A DNA stretch of 64,000 nt. Origin: Candidatus Nitrotoga sp. SPKER (GTDB lineage Bacteria; Pseudomonadota; Gammaproteobacteria; Burkholderiales; Gallionellaceae). The DNA is taken from contig QFXG01000014.1 in NCBI GenBank assembly GCA_003402285.1, positions 1 through 64,000 on the forward strand. The letters run 5' to 3'. Position 1 is the first letter of the stretch; every line of letters begins with the position of its first letter. A model generated the notes under the pieces. It was not told the DNA's origin and ran no database searches. It saw nothing but the letters and a program-made list of their open reading frames with translations. Positions 54,641-64,000 of this stretch are shown piece after piece. A program made the translations under genes and the position numbers.

Positions 54641-55264
54641 TCATTGATAAAACTCAATTTTTCCTGTTTGAGTGTCATACATGCCGCCCACAATTGCTAT
54701 CTGATATTTCTCCAGCATCTCTCGTAAAACTTCACTCCGGTGTTTAATGTTGGCAATTGTCAAAAATACATTAGCCATGGCAACATTCTCTACAAATTCT
54801 GAGTTTTGAGAATTGCGATTGGCTATTGGCTCGCGAACACGTGCCACTGCTAACTTAATTTTATTAACTAAAACAGTAAAGCTACCAAACTTGACATCGT
54901 CGCATGCGGCCATAATCGCGCCGCATCCGCTATGTCCTAACACAACGATTATTTTCGCTCCAGCAACTTTGCAAGCAAACTCCATGCTGCCCAGGATATC
55001 TTCGTTCACTATATTGCCTGCGATCCGAATACTGAAAAGATCCCCCAAGCCTTGATCAAAAACAAGTTCAGCCGATGTCCTGGAATCTATACAACTCAAA
55101 ACAACTGCAAAAGGGAACTGCCCATCTGAAGCATCTTTTAACTGCCCCAATAAATCGCGGTTGATAGTGCGATTTTCTGCAAAACGCTCATTTCCCTCTT
55201 TAAGAATTTGAAATGCCATCTCCGGCGTAAGTAATGCTTGAGTTTCTTTGGTATGCGTTCTCAT
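54641..55264 (-). CDS. beta-class carbonic anhydrase
   Basis: The 207-residue protein has the zinc-site pattern: VLSCIDSRTSAELVFD (Cys, Asp-Arg dyad) and VVLGHSGCGAIMAA (His, Cys). It interconverts CO2 and bicarbonate and may supply carboxylation reactions. It is monocistronic. Confidence 0.95.
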   Translation of the reverse strand: MRTHTKETQALLTPEMAFQILKEGNERFAENRTINRDLLGQLKDASDGQFPFAVVLSCIDSRTSAELVFDQGLGDLFSIRIAGNIVNEDILGSMEFACKVAGAKIIVVLGHSGCGAIMAACDDVKFGSFTVLVNKIKLAVARVREPIANRNSQNSEFVENVAMANVFLTIANIKHRSEVLREMLEKYQIAIVGGMYDTQTGKIEFYQ

Positions 55265-55453
55265 TTTGATTCCCTTTAAATAAACACCCGGCTGAATTTT
55301 TACTTGATGAAAACATGCTAGATTACAGTGCGTGGCGTGTTAATTCAATTTTTAACTATTTCATCCGACTTTAGTACACCTAAAGTAACGACAACATGAC
55401 GTATCAGTCAACGAAGAGTAAAATACACCTTTGAGATAGATGGTTGAGTACGA

Positions 55454-56365
55454 ATGTCCATTCAGTGGTTTCCCGGTCACATGGTTTCGGCGCGCAAAAA
55501 AGCAGCCGAGACCATGGAGCGCATCGATATGATAATAGAAGTGCTGGATGCGCGCGTGCCGGCAGCAGGCAGCAATCCTGTCATTACGGAACTGCGTTTG
55601 CATCGACAAAGGCCCTGCCTGAAAATTCTTAATAAAGCCGATCTGGCGGATCCTGCTGTCACGACAGCCTGGCTGAACTTCTACAATGAGCAGAAAAGAA
55701 TTAAGGCAGTAGCGCTATCCTGCAAAAAACCAGGCGATGTCGCAAAAATTCCGGGTTTGTGCGAGATGCTTGCCCCCCACCGTGATAACAGACTTAAACC
55801 ATTACGCATGATGATCATGGGCATCCCTAATGTAGGGAAATCCACGCTGATAAATGCATTGCTGAAGCGTCGGGTAGCAGCTGTAGGCGACGAACCAGCC
55901 GTCACCAAAAACCAGCAGGGATTCGATCTGAATGAACGGATGATGCTAATCGATACGCCGGGGCTGATGTGGCCCAAAATTGAGTATGACAGCGACGGCC
56001 TCATGCTGGCCGCAAGCCACGCGGTAGGACGAAATGCCATCATAGACGAAGAGGTCGCTAGTTTTCTGGGCGACATCTTACTGGTACACTATCCTAATCT
56101 CCTTGAAACCCGTTACGGTTTCTCCGTTGAAGGTCTGGATGGAGTAGGCATAATCGGAGCAGTCGCAAAGCGGCGCGGTTATCTGCTCAAAGGCGGTGTT
56201 CCAGACCTGGAGAAAGCCGCACTCATGCTGCTTCAAGATTACCGCACTGGGGCACTTGGGCGCATCAGCCTGGAAACACCACAAAGCCGCCATATAATGT
56301 TAACCGAACACGCTTTTATTAAAGCAAGGGAACAAGCTTCAAATATAATCAGTTCTTGCGAATAG
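55454..56365 (+). CDS. ylqF: YlqF/RbgA-family ribosome biogenesis GTPase
   Basis: The 303-residue circularly permuted GTPase has G4 LNKADLAD before G1 MMIMGIPNVGKSTLINALL and G3 DTPGLMWP. It starts with IQWFPGHMVSARKKA. RbgA-type proteins act in late 50S assembly. Confidence 0.95.
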   Translation: MSIQWFPGHMVSARKKAAETMERIDMIIEVLDARVPAAGSNPVITELRLHRQRPCLKILNKADLADPAVTTAWLNFYNEQKRIKAVALSCKKPGDVAKIPGLCEMLAPHRDNRLKPLRMMIMGIPNVGKSTLINALLKRRVAAVGDEPAVTKNQQGFDLNERMMLIDTPGLMWPKIEYDSDGLMLAASHAVGRNAIIDEEVASFLGDILLVHYPNLLETRYGFSVEGLDGVGIIGAVAKRRGYLLKGGVPDLEKAALMLLQDYRTGALGRISLETPQSRHIMLTEHAFIKAREQASNIISSCE

Positions 56366-56482
56366 CAATCCCAAAATTCCCTTGCCCCGTGATGCTGCCG
56401 TGGAAAGCTGATCCAACCAATCATTAAGCTTTTTTCACCCGCGACTACATCAATGTAATTTGATTTCTATAGGCCACCACCA

Positions 56483-57940
56483 GTGCAGTTAAACAAACTT
56501 TGCTTGTTCTTATTTTCCGTTTGCATTGCGCTTACCGCAATGTCTACAGTTCATGCGGAAGAGAAAGTTTTTTTGAATAGCACCCTCGATGCCTTGCCAG
56601 CAGATTCCATACCACAACCGCCCACGGCTTCCGCTGACCCCGATCTCATACTTACTGTCGACCCGAACCTTAGCCTTCCACAAAGCGATTTATGGCAACG
56701 CATCCGTAATGGTTACGCGTTGCGCCAATTGAATAGCCCGCTGGTGTCGAACCACGAACAATGGTACGCAAAACGTCCAGACTATATGCAACGAATGACC
56801 GAGCGCGGACAGCGCTATCTCCACTTTATTGTAGAAGAAGTTGAGCGGCGCGGAATGCCATCGGAAATCGCACTGCTACCCATGATCGAAAGCGCATTTA
56901 ATCCAGGAGGTTATTCCACCGCCAGCGCCTCTGGCATCTGGCAGTTCATCCCATCTACGGGTAAGCATTTTGGTATGCAGCAAAATTGGTGGTATGACGG
57001 ACGGCGCAATATCATCAGCGCCACCCTCGGCGCGCTCGACTACCTGCAAAAGCTGCATGGCATGTTCGGTGATTGGGAATTGGCACTTGCCGCTTACAAC
57101 TGGGGCGAAGGCGCAGTACAACGCGCGCTCGCACATAACCGCAAACTTGGTTTGCCGACGAATTACGCTAACCTGAAAATGCCTTCCGAAACACGCAACT
57201 ATGTACCCAAACTGCAAGCAATCAAGAATATTGTCAGTGATCCAGCTAGCTTCGGTCTGGCTCTACATCCCGTTCCGAATCAACCTTATTTCGTTGCCGT
57301 CAGCACGGCAAAAAATATTGACATGGAACTTGCCGCAGGATTGGCAGACGTTACGCTGGATGAATTTCGCGCGCTAAATCCCGCCCACAACCGTCCGGTT
57401 ATCTTGCAAGAGAATTCCGAAGTGTTATTGCTGCCAGTAGATAAGGTAGAAACTTTTCGCGCCAATCTGGCAAATAACAACTTACCACTCGTATCCTGGC
57501 AGGCTTACAAGAGTAAAAAAGGCGAGCGCTTAAACGGACTCGCAACACGCTTCGGCCTGTCACCCGAAACACTTCGATCCATCAACGGCTTGTCAACAAA
57601 AATCAAGGTGAGTACTGGGCAGATGCTATTGGTACCCCTTAATGGTAAAAATACAGACAATAAATTCGAGGCTTTTAATACAAACCCTGTGCTTGCCAAC
57701 CAATTGCTTAAAAATACGATTAGATACACGGTGCGCAAAGGCGATACTTTGAGCGCTATTTCTCGCCTCTACAAGGTAAGTGTGGAAAAGCTGCAAGACT
57801 GGAATAACAACATAAAAACACTCAATCCAGGTCAACACATCTTCATTGTAAAACTCGACAAAACGCCTCATATATCCCGTACCGACAAGAACCGCGGCAA
57901 ACTTGGCATGACCAGCAAAAAAACGAAAAATTTTATGTAG
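56483..57940 (+). CDS. mltD: MltD-like membrane-bound lytic transglycosylase with LysM
   Basis: The 485-residue protein has a GTG start and signal peptide (ending STVHAEE), an SLT domain (MPSEIALLPMIESAFNPGGY with the catalytic Glu; SASGIWQFIPSTGKHFGMQQ), and at least one LysM (YTVRKGDTLSAISRLYKVSV) near residue 420. It cleaves peptidoglycan glycan strands. Confidence 0.93.
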   Translation: MQLNKLCLFLFSVCIALTAMSTVHAEEKVFLNSTLDALPADSIPQPPTASADPDLILTVDPNLSLPQSDLWQRIRNGYALRQLNSPLVSNHEQWYAKRPDYMQRMTERGQRYLHFIVEEVERRGMPSEIALLPMIESAFNPGGYSTASASGIWQFIPSTGKHFGMQQNWWYDGRRNIISATLGALDYLQKLHGMFGDWELALAAYNWGEGAVQRALAHNRKLGLPTNYANLKMPSETRNYVPKLQAIKNIVSDPASFGLALHPVPNQPYFVAVSTAKNIDMELAAGLADVTLDEFRALNPAHNRPVILQENSEVLLLPVDKVETFRANLANNNLPLVSWQAYKSKKGERLNGLATRFGLSPETLRSINGLSTKIKVSTGQMLLVPLNGKNTDNKFEAFNTNPVLANQLLKNTIRYTVRKGDTLSAISRLYKVSVEKLQDWNNNIKTLNPGQHIFIVKLDKTPHISRTDKNRGKLGMTSKKTKNFM

Positions 57941-57965
57941 AAGACGGAACGCATTGCTCAATATC

Positions 57966-58116
57966 CTTAAGGGCGCCTCTAAAAATTCAAGTTTCTAAGC
58001 AAGACAAGGCACGAGTAAAAAATTTGAGTGCGGCATATTATTTATATGTAAGCGATAATTTTTTTCGAGTAACGCCGTATTGTGACGAAAATTGGATTTT
58101 TAGAGGTGCCCTTAAG
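57966..58116. mobile_element. 151-bp MITE-like element with 22-bp terminal inverted repeats
   Basis: The ends CTTAAGGGCGCCTCTAAAAA and CTTAAGGGCACCTCTAAAAA (right end read in reverse) are inverted and nearly identical. The inside has no ORF. It lies between convergent mltD and the ABC genes. Confidence 0.75.
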
Positions 58117-58199
58117 CTTTTCTTACTTTACGCTTTACCTCTATTTGCTGACAATTCAGTGTGAGCACCCTGCTTGTGATAGTGCAAATTACCTAATTT

Positions 58200-60272
58200 T
58201 TACTTCGCCGCAAGATAACAATGCACGCGGTGCGTGGCGCTAATAATGGTCTCACTTGGATAAACTTCGCGACATTCCGCCATGGCTTGTGCACAGCGTG
58301 TATGAAAGTGGCAGCCCTGCGGCGGATGGGAGGGAGAAGGTGTTTCCCCAGGCAGACGAATAATTTTCATACCCTGACCGTCTATTCTCGGCACTGCCGA
58401 CAGCAAGGCCTGAGTATAGGGATGCCTAGGGGCATGCAATACTTCCTGCACCGTACCACGCTCGACGATACGTCCCAAATACATAACGTACACCTCGTGC
58501 GCGAGATATTCCACTACCGCCAGATTGTGCGAAATAAACAGGTAGCTTAATTTTAATTGCTGCTGCAATGATTTCAGCAAATTTAAAATTTGCGCTTGCA
58601 CCGAAACATCGAGCGCGCTGGTCGGTTCGTCGCAAATCAGCAGATTCGGATTAACTGCCAGCACCCGTGCGATAGCAATACGCTGCCGCTGCCCGCCGGA
58701 AAACTCATGCGGATACCGCCACTTAGAGGCTTTCTCCAACCCAACCTGTTCCAACAATTCATCTATGCGGCGTTGCCGCTCATCACTATTTTTAGCAATA
58801 GACAGTGCATCCATTCCCTCCTGTAAAATCTCTGCTACACGCATTTTGGGGTTTAAAGATGCATAGGGATCCTGGAATATCATCTGCATCCCGGCACGAT
58901 GTTTTCGCAATTGCTTCGCGCTCATGCCCATGAGCTCATACCCCGCAAAACGCACACTGCCTGCGGTAGGGGTAATCAGTTGTAGCAGCGCCTTGCCTAC
59001 CGTAGTTTTACCGCAGCCGGATTCACCGACCAGCGCCAGCGTACGCCCCTCTGGAATGTTTATTGACACCCCGTCCACCGCTTTAACGTGACCAACCGTG
59101 CGCTGCAATATGCCTTTGCGGATGGGAAAGTGAACTTGCAGATTTTCAACTTGTAAAAGTGCAGCGCCCTTCCCCTCTTCCCCTACCCCATTTGCAGTAG
59201 ATGAATCGAAGAAACGGGATGTTTCCAAGTTTAATTTCTCACTCCCCTTCTGCGATGTGTACAAATGACATCTCACCCCCTGCCCATTTTCCAGCTGCGT
59301 CCACTCCGGCACCTGCTCGTGACATAGCGCCCACGCTTTATCGCAGCGCGGCGCGAATCTGCAAGCTATACGCGGCGCACCCAATGGCGGTACATTGCCC
59401 GGAATGGCTGCTAAGGGTTGGCCACTGCGTCCCGCATCCGGCAATGCGGCAAATAATTTTTGCGTATAGGGATGAGCAGGGCGTGCGAACAATTGGTCAC
59501 GGGACGCCTGCTCAATAATCTGTCCGGCATACATCACCCCGACTTGATGTGCCATTTGCGCGACTACGCCCAGATCATGGGTTATCAGCAACAACGCCAT
59601 ACCGGTTTTCTGCTGCGTATCGCGCAACAGTTTAAGCACCTGCGCTTGTATGGTCACGTCGAGAGCGGTCGTGGGCTCGTCTGCGATCAACAACTTGGGT
59701 TGTCCGGCCATTGCCATGGCAATCATCACGCGTTGTTTCATACCCCCGGAAAGTTGGAATGGATATTCAGACGCACGGCGAGGAGCATCGGAAATACCCA
59801 CCTGCTCTAGCAATTCAATACAACGCAGATGAACTTCTTTGCTACGCATTGGCTGATGTAATGTCAATACCTCGGCAATCTGATCGCCGACCGTCATCAC
59901 GGGGTTCAAACTCAACCCCGGCTCCTGAAAAATCATTGCCATCTGGCCACCACGTATTTTGCGCATGGCATATTCTGGCAGCGCCAAAATATCTTCTTCT
60001 TCAAGTTTAATATCACCGCTGGCAACACGTATTCCATCTGGCAGCAAACGCATTAGTGATAATGCCGTCATGGATTTACCACAGCCGGATTCACCCAGCA
60101 GCGCAAAGGTCTCGCCCTGTTTAATCCTGAACGATATGTCGTCCACAATGCGCGCACCATTGTTCAGGCACGTTACCAAACCGTCTACATTCAATATAAA
60201 TTCCCCTCTTTCAATTTCTGAAGGGGAGCTGGTCAAGGAAGAAAGTTGGTTAAGAGACGAATCCGATTTCAT
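58200..60272 (-). CDS. yejF: YejF-like peptide ABC transporter, double ATPase
   Basis: The 690-residue protein is a fusion of two nucleotide-binding domains: Walker A GESGCGKSMTALSLM (first) and GESGCGKTTVGKALL (second), signature FQLSGGMKQRVMIA and FSGGQRQRIAIARVL, and Walker B in each. Each half has the Opp/Dpp C-terminal Cys motif (CRFAPRCDKAW; CHFHTRCAQAM). It powers uptake by the permeases that precede it. Confidence 0.95.
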   Translation of the reverse strand: MKSDSSLNQLSSLTSSPSEIERGEFILNVDGLVTCLNNGARIVDDISFRIKQGETFALLGESGCGKSMTALSLMRLLPDGIRVASGDIKLEEEDILALPEYAMRKIRGGQMAMIFQEPGLSLNPVMTVGDQIAEVLTLHQPMRSKEVHLRCIELLEQVGISDAPRRASEYPFQLSGGMKQRVMIAMAMAGQPKLLIADEPTTALDVTIQAQVLKLLRDTQQKTGMALLLITHDLGVVAQMAHQVGVMYAGQIIEQASRDQLFARPAHPYTQKLFAALPDAGRSGQPLAAIPGNVPPLGAPRIACRFAPRCDKAWALCHEQVPEWTQLENGQGVRCHLYTSQKGSEKLNLETSRFFDSSTANGVGEEGKGAALLQVENLQVHFPIRKGILQRTVGHVKAVDGVSINIPEGRTLALVGESGCGKTTVGKALLQLITPTAGSVRFAGYELMGMSAKQLRKHRAGMQMIFQDPYASLNPKMRVAEILQEGMDALSIAKNSDERQRRIDELLEQVGLEKASKWRYPHEFSGGQRQRIAIARVLAVNPNLLICDEPTSALDVSVQAQILNLLKSLQQQLKLSYLFISHNLAVVEYLAHEVYVMYLGRIVERGTVQEVLHAPRHPYTQALLSAVPRIDGQGMKIIRLPGETPSPSHPPQGCHFHTRCAQAMAECREVYPSETIISATHRVHCYLAAK

Positions 60273-60280
60273 GCAACCAC

Positions 60281-61714
60281 CTACGCCCGGTTTAAACGCG
60301 GATCAAACGCATCGCGTACCGCATCAGCAAATAAATTAGCGGCCAACACCAGCACCAGCATGAATCCAAACGCGGCTGCCAAAGTCCACCACACCATCGG
60401 CTCGCGCCCCATCTCCAGGCGGGCGGAGTTTATCAACGTGCCAAAGCTCATCGTACTCGGATCGACCCCCACACCAACATAAGACAGCACCGCCTCGGCG
60501 AGTACCAGACTGCTGAAATCCATCACCACCGCAATCAGTACGATGTGCATCACATTCGGCACAATATGACGAGTAAGGATGCGAGAAGATGAAACACCAA
60601 ATGCCTGCGCTGCCTGAATGTATTCCAACTCTCGCAATTTAAGTGTCTCGCCACGTAACAGGCGGCATAGTCCGGTCCAACTGGTTACACCGAGAATCAG
60701 GCACAAAAACAATAAACGTAAGTCTGCCCGTGCAGCAGAAGTTTCGAACCACTCGGGATGCATTTCAATATAAACCTGCATCATTAACACTGCGGCCGCA
60801 ATCAACAATACGCTGGGAATAGAGCTTAATACGGTATACAGATACTGAATCGCATCATCCACCCAACCACGCAAATATCCTGCTGCTATCCCAAACAGCA
60901 ATGCAAACGGCAACATCACCAGCGTGGTGACAGTGCCAATCACAAGCCCGGTGCGTATACTTTTCAGGGCGAGATACAGTACATCTTGCCCTACTTTATC
61001 AGTACCCAGCACATGGTAAACCGCGGCCAGATTGACAGTTATGCCAAGCAGCATGGCTATTAACAAAGCCGTTATCAACAATGCTCTCAAAGGCTTGTTT
61101 TTCATCGCTCTCGTAAAGGTGGATATCCAATTATCTTTACTGATTTCCAGTCCTGTCGATGACCAAACTGCCCTCAATTTAACAAAAAAATGAAATAACA
61201 TATTACTGACTACAATCAATAACACGCCAATTAACAACCCTTCTAAAGCACCGATCCCTGTGCGTTTCAGCACATCGCCCAGAAGTTCTCGCTGTGGATC
61301 AGCCAGATGGGCACCGCCGTAACGCAAGCGCGGATAATCTCGACGTATTTTGCCTTCCAACGTTTCCATACTTTCCTTGGCATACAGATAGGCTGCCAGT
61401 GGCGCAGAATAGGTTTTTTCGGTACGGCTTTTTATACCTTGGGCAAATGCATCAAAGACACTCAGCACCTCCACCGAATAAACTGTCTGGCCATTGCTCT
61501 TCTCCGGCAACGCCACGCGATAGTGCATGGTATCGATCAAGCCCACTAACACAAATAACGACAACAACAACAACGACACCATGCCGACGCTGCTTTTTGC
61601 TACACGTTGCCAAGGTAAGGCCAGATGAGGACGCTTTCGTATCCATAAAGCCGCAGCAACAACCGTTGCCAGCAGCAGGTAAATCATCGCATCTGTCCAA
61701 AGAATAACGGGCAT
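60281..61714 (-). CDS. yejE: YejE-like ABC permease
   Basis: The 477-residue OppC-type permease is longer than usual (about 340) because of an extra N-terminal segment with two hydrophobic helices. The EAA loop is ELEYIQAAQAFGVSSSRILT. It begins upstream of the ATPase gene by 8 bp. Confidence 0.92.
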   Translation of the reverse strand: MPVILWTDAMIYLLLATVVAAALWIRKRPHLALPWQRVAKSSVGMVSLLLLSLFVLVGLIDTMHYRVALPEKSNGQTVYSVEVLSVFDAFAQGIKSRTEKTYSAPLAAYLYAKESMETLEGKIRRDYPRLRYGGAHLADPQRELLGDVLKRTGIGALEGLLIGVLLIVVSNMLFHFFVKLRAVWSSTGLEISKDNWISTFTRAMKNKPLRALLITALLIAMLLGITVNLAAVYHVLGTDKVGQDVLYLALKSIRTGLVIGTVTTLVMLPFALLFGIAAGYLRGWVDDAIQYLYTVLSSIPSVLLIAAAVLMMQVYIEMHPEWFETSAARADLRLLFLCLILGVTSWTGLCRLLRGETLKLRELEYIQAAQAFGVSSSRILTRHIVPNVMHIVLIAVVMDFSSLVLAEAVLSYVGVGVDPSTMSFGTLINSARLEMGREPMVWWTLAAAFGFMLVLVLAANLFADAVRDAFDPRLNRA

Positions 61715-61791
61715 ATTACTTACCCCGACATTGAATTCTAAAAATCGCTCGTTCTAAGCATAGAATAAAATTTAAACATGGGTAGCTTGCT

Positions 61792-61826
61792 TCACTCGAT
61801 AAGCTCGATTTGAGCTTATCGAGTGA
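61792..61826. repeat. 15-bp perfect hairpin between the two permease genes
   Basis: TCACTCGATAAGCTC-N5-GAGCTTATCGAGTGA. It has no T-run, so it may stabilise or process the mRNA rather than terminate it. Confidence 0.7.
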
Positions 61827-61861
61827 CTCATCGCGAACCCAAAATATGTTTATAAAGGCGC

Positions 61862-62839
61862 TCATTGCAACCTTACTCGTGGATCAACAATGGTATACGA
61901 GATATCTGTCAAAACTAAACCAGCGATATACAACACCGAACCTAGAAATACCATGGCACGTACCACACCGAAGTCCTGCGCATTGATTGCGTCTATTGTG
62001 TAACTCCCCAGACCGGGGATACCAAAGAATGATTCGGTCAGCAAGCTACCCATGAACAGCAGAGGTATGACCACCACGACCCCGGTTAAAATCGGGATCA
62101 TTGCATTCTTAAGCACGTGACGGAATAACACGCGCAATTCCGACAACCCCTTGGCGCGAGCGGTCCGTACATAATCCTTGCCAATTTCTTCCAAAAAAAT
62201 CGTTCGATACCAACGGCTACTGGCACCAATACTACCCATTACACCAATCAAAACAGGTAACAGCACAAACTTAATACTGTCCATACCGCTCGCATAGCCA
62301 GAAATTGGCACCCAGTGCCACAATTTACTCGCCACGAACTGGCCGCCAATAATGTAAAACAGACCGGAGATAGACATCAGCAAAACGCAGAGTGACACCC
62401 CCAGCATATCCAGCGCCGTCGCTCTGAATAATGTCATTAACAGCGCAAAAGTAATGTAAATGAGCAGGCCAATCAGAAAAGTAGGGAGGGCAATAGCGAG
62501 ACTAGGCATCATGCGGGTCTGAATTTCACGCGCAACATTACGCCCGTCGTTGGATGAACCAAAATCAAATGCAAACATTCTGGCCGATTTCTGGAAAAAA
62601 ATCGTATCGCTGATTTTTCTTACGCCCTCTGCGTGGGCATTAAATAGCAACGGTTTATCATAACCATGTTGCTGCTTCCATTTTTCGATGGCTTCAGGCG
62701 TAACACGCTTCATGCCCAATTGCATCCGCGCCATATCGTCTGCTGTATTCACCACGAAAAAAAGAGAAAAGGTGAGCAGATTCACACCGATCAAAATCGG
62801 GATAGCATATAAAATGCGGCGAATCAGATAGGCGATCAT
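61862..62839 (-). CDS. yejB: YejB-like ABC permease
   Basis: The 325-residue OppB-type permease has six membrane helices. N-terminal YLIRRILYAIPILIGVNLLT and the EAA region RTARAKGLSELRVLFRHVLK are intact. It forms the channel with the YejE-like protein. Confidence 0.95.
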   Translation of the reverse strand: MIAYLIRRILYAIPILIGVNLLTFSLFFVVNTADDMARMQLGMKRVTPEAIEKWKQQHGYDKPLLFNAHAEGVRKISDTIFFQKSARMFAFDFGSSNDGRNVAREIQTRMMPSLAIALPTFLIGLLIYITFALLMTLFRATALDMLGVSLCVLLMSISGLFYIIGGQFVASKLWHWVPISGYASGMDSIKFVLLPVLIGVMGSIGASSRWYRTIFLEEIGKDYVRTARAKGLSELRVLFRHVLKNAMIPILTGVVVVIPLLFMGSLLTESFFGIPGLGSYTIDAINAQDFGVVRAMVFLGSVLYIAGLVLTDISYTIVDPRVRLQ

Positions 62840-63154
62840 TTAGAGAGAGCTGTAAGGGACACTTACCCACCATAATGAATGAGAGACGATACATAAACGT
62901 ATCTATGTTCGCCAGTGAAAATGAGTTGTATATTTAAATTAACAACTTGCTGTTTTTTAATATAAGCAAGCTGTTATTCACATTCCCATCATCCTAAAAG
63001 GCCCGAGAGGCTTAACCTATTTTTTTCAAGCACTTTAATTTAAGGCTTTTTTAAATACAGGTTACCGTCTTGATCATCTGCCTCTGTTCCAATCAAACTG
63101 GTTTGCCCGCTTTGATGTGCAGTGCTAGTTCAGTTCGGCTTCCGTTTTTTATTC
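62840..63154. other. 315-base gap without a gene
   Basis: AT-rich, with no ORF of note; it may hold a promoter for yejB. I see no strong hairpin or repeat. Confidence 0.4.
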
Positions 63155-63469
63155 CTAATTAGCTTTAGCGGGAACATCATGCTCCAACAACAATTTTTGC
63201 CTTGCTACATCACGCGGGATGCATACCATTTCCGAACCAATTTTCTGTTCAATTCCCTTCACTCTGGCACAAACCATTATAGGACCTGATGGAGTTGCTT
63301 TCGGGCCACGACACCAGCCATCAGAAGGCGTAGTTTTAAAATCTATCCACACGCCTTCAGCTGCTTTGCATTCTTCAGGATCGGCAGGATATGCGTGACT
63401 AATTACGGGCACAATTGCCAACGTTGCAATCGACACGACTCTAAATATTGTTTTTCCAAAATGACTCAA
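63155..63469 (-). CDS. small secreted protein, TTG start
   Basis: About 104 residues. The signal peptide runs MSHFGKTIFRVVSIATLAIV to SHA, then a mature domain carries four Cys (ECKAAEGVWIDF, GWCRGPKAT, MVCARVKG, EMVCIPRD). Start TTG 63469 has AAGGAA upstream; the longer frame to 63535 is less likely. Unknown function; it interrupts the transporter genes. Confidence 0.65.
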   Translation of the reverse strand: MSHFGKTIFRVVSIATLAIVPVISHAYPADPEECKAAEGVWIDFKTTPSDGWCRGPKATPSGPIMVCARVKGIEQKIGSEMVCIPRDVARQKLLLEHDVPAKAN

Positions 63470-63646
63470 AATTATTCCTTTCTTTAAAAATTGCGGCAAA
63501 AAAGGTGTTGCCGCACACCTGCATGATACGCTCAAAAAATTTAAAATTTAATCAGGCGTTCTTACAAAATCGTCTTACACTTTAACACTTAATCCGAAAT
63601 TATCTTCGCCAAACCGCGGATTTTATTGTCTCTGCAAAAAATATAA

Positions 63647-64000
63647 TCATCGCGCCTCTTCTCGCTGCCGCAATACACGCCACAGCCACCAGCCCAGTAA
63701 AGCAAACGCGATACCCATCAACCACAATGGCCATAACTTCGGCTGGTTCCAGCTACTACGCAGCTCATCACGCTGTGCTGCGTCTATGCGCAAATATTTA
63801 ACATTGTTATTAGCCATTTTATTAGGCTTGCTGTTATATATCCAAGCATGGCGCAATGCATAATCCTTAGGATGTTGCCCCCATATCCAGGGCGAATCAC
63901 GGCGCAAAATTTCCAGCATTTCATCAATTATTTCCTGACGCGCTGGGCCGTTTTCCATGTTCTTCATCTTCTCAAAGAGGCGGTCATATTCCGGGCTATT
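63647..64000 (-). CDS. yejA: YejA-like peptide-binding protein, C-terminal part
   Basis: The frame continues off the right edge (NSPEYDRLFEKMKNMENGPA). It is the end of a family-5 solute-binding protein with a C-terminal anchor helix (LWPLWLMGIAFALLGWWLW). Typical relatives are about 600-700 residues. The membrane anchor is unusual for a free periplasmic binding protein. Confidence 0.85.
   Translation of the reverse strand, partial: NSPEYDRLFEKMKNMENGPARQEIIDEMLEILRRDSPWIWGQHPKDYALRHAWIYNSKPNKMANNNVKYLRIDAAQRDELRSSWNQPKLWPLWLMGIAFALLGWWLWRVLRQREEAR

Overview
The window looks like the chromosome of a betaproteobacterium, probably Nitrosomonadales/Gallionella-like. This rests on the two-piece-free tmRNA with an ANDEKYALAA tag, the gene styles (MetE/MetR, FadE-FadL-FadB-FadA cluster, YejABEF-type transporter, YqjD/YqjE/YqjK set) and RAYT-associated REP palindromes. 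The genus is an inference; no rRNA is present. Core metabolic blocks alternate with scars and islands of mobile DNA.

Layout. 1-5.4 kb: an accessory block on the minus strand, bounded by two diverged copies of a ~93 bp sequence in inverted orientation. It holds a compact operon of an XRE-ImmA/IrrE metallopeptidase regulator, a PIN-domain protein, a CD-NTase (SMODS-type cyclic-oligonucleotide synthase), a two-TM SLATT effector and a previously unrecognised coiled-coil membrane protein. I read this as a CBASS-like anti-phage system with an unusual composition. A broken GH24 phage lysozyme lies at its 3' end. 5.4-9.0 kb: metE with a translationally coupled folB-like gene, and divergent metR. 9.1-12.5 kb: a GFA-type protein and an ArsR-SRPBCC-SRPBCC2-VOC-VOC operon. 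12.9-22.8 kb: a full beta-oxidation cluster (FadE, acyl-CoA ligase, thioesterase, FadL, HAD-ECH fusion, thiolase).

23-32.8 kb: REP/RAYT remnant, an orphan ATP-grasp gene, CrcB, an RHS polymorphic toxin with a candidate partner lipoprotein, a type I restriction HsdR relic, a truncated filamentous-phage gpII-type replication gene ending in a 28-bp perfect palindrome, and the ssrA (tmRNA) gene next to it. 33-41.6 kb: DinG-type helicase, small hypothetical proteins, a chimeric beta-helix pseudogene, an MFS transporter, an integrase tail relic, an OmpA/OmpW-like barrel, a secreted EF-hand protein, a possible small RNA and a truncated Slp lipoprotein.

41.6-48.0 kb: a small integrative, satellite-like element: AlpA regulator, HUH Rep, a hypothetical DNA-binding-like protein, a cargo pair (TPR protein and Ser/Thr kinase, overlapping or directly abutting genes), and a P4-type tyrosine integrase, with repeated GGGGGCAT arm-type sites at both ends. 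The kinase-TPR pair sits where defence cargo usually sits and is the second candidate for an undescribed system. 48.0-64 kb: tRNA-Ser(UGA), Bax-inhibitor-1 family protein, LysC, YqjK/YqjE/YqjD-like stress membrane proteins, a Sel1-repeat protein coupled to a J-domain protein, beta-carbonic anhydrase, RbgA/YlqF GTPase, MltD-like transglycosylase, a 151-bp MITE, and a Yej-type peptide ABC transporter running off the right edge.
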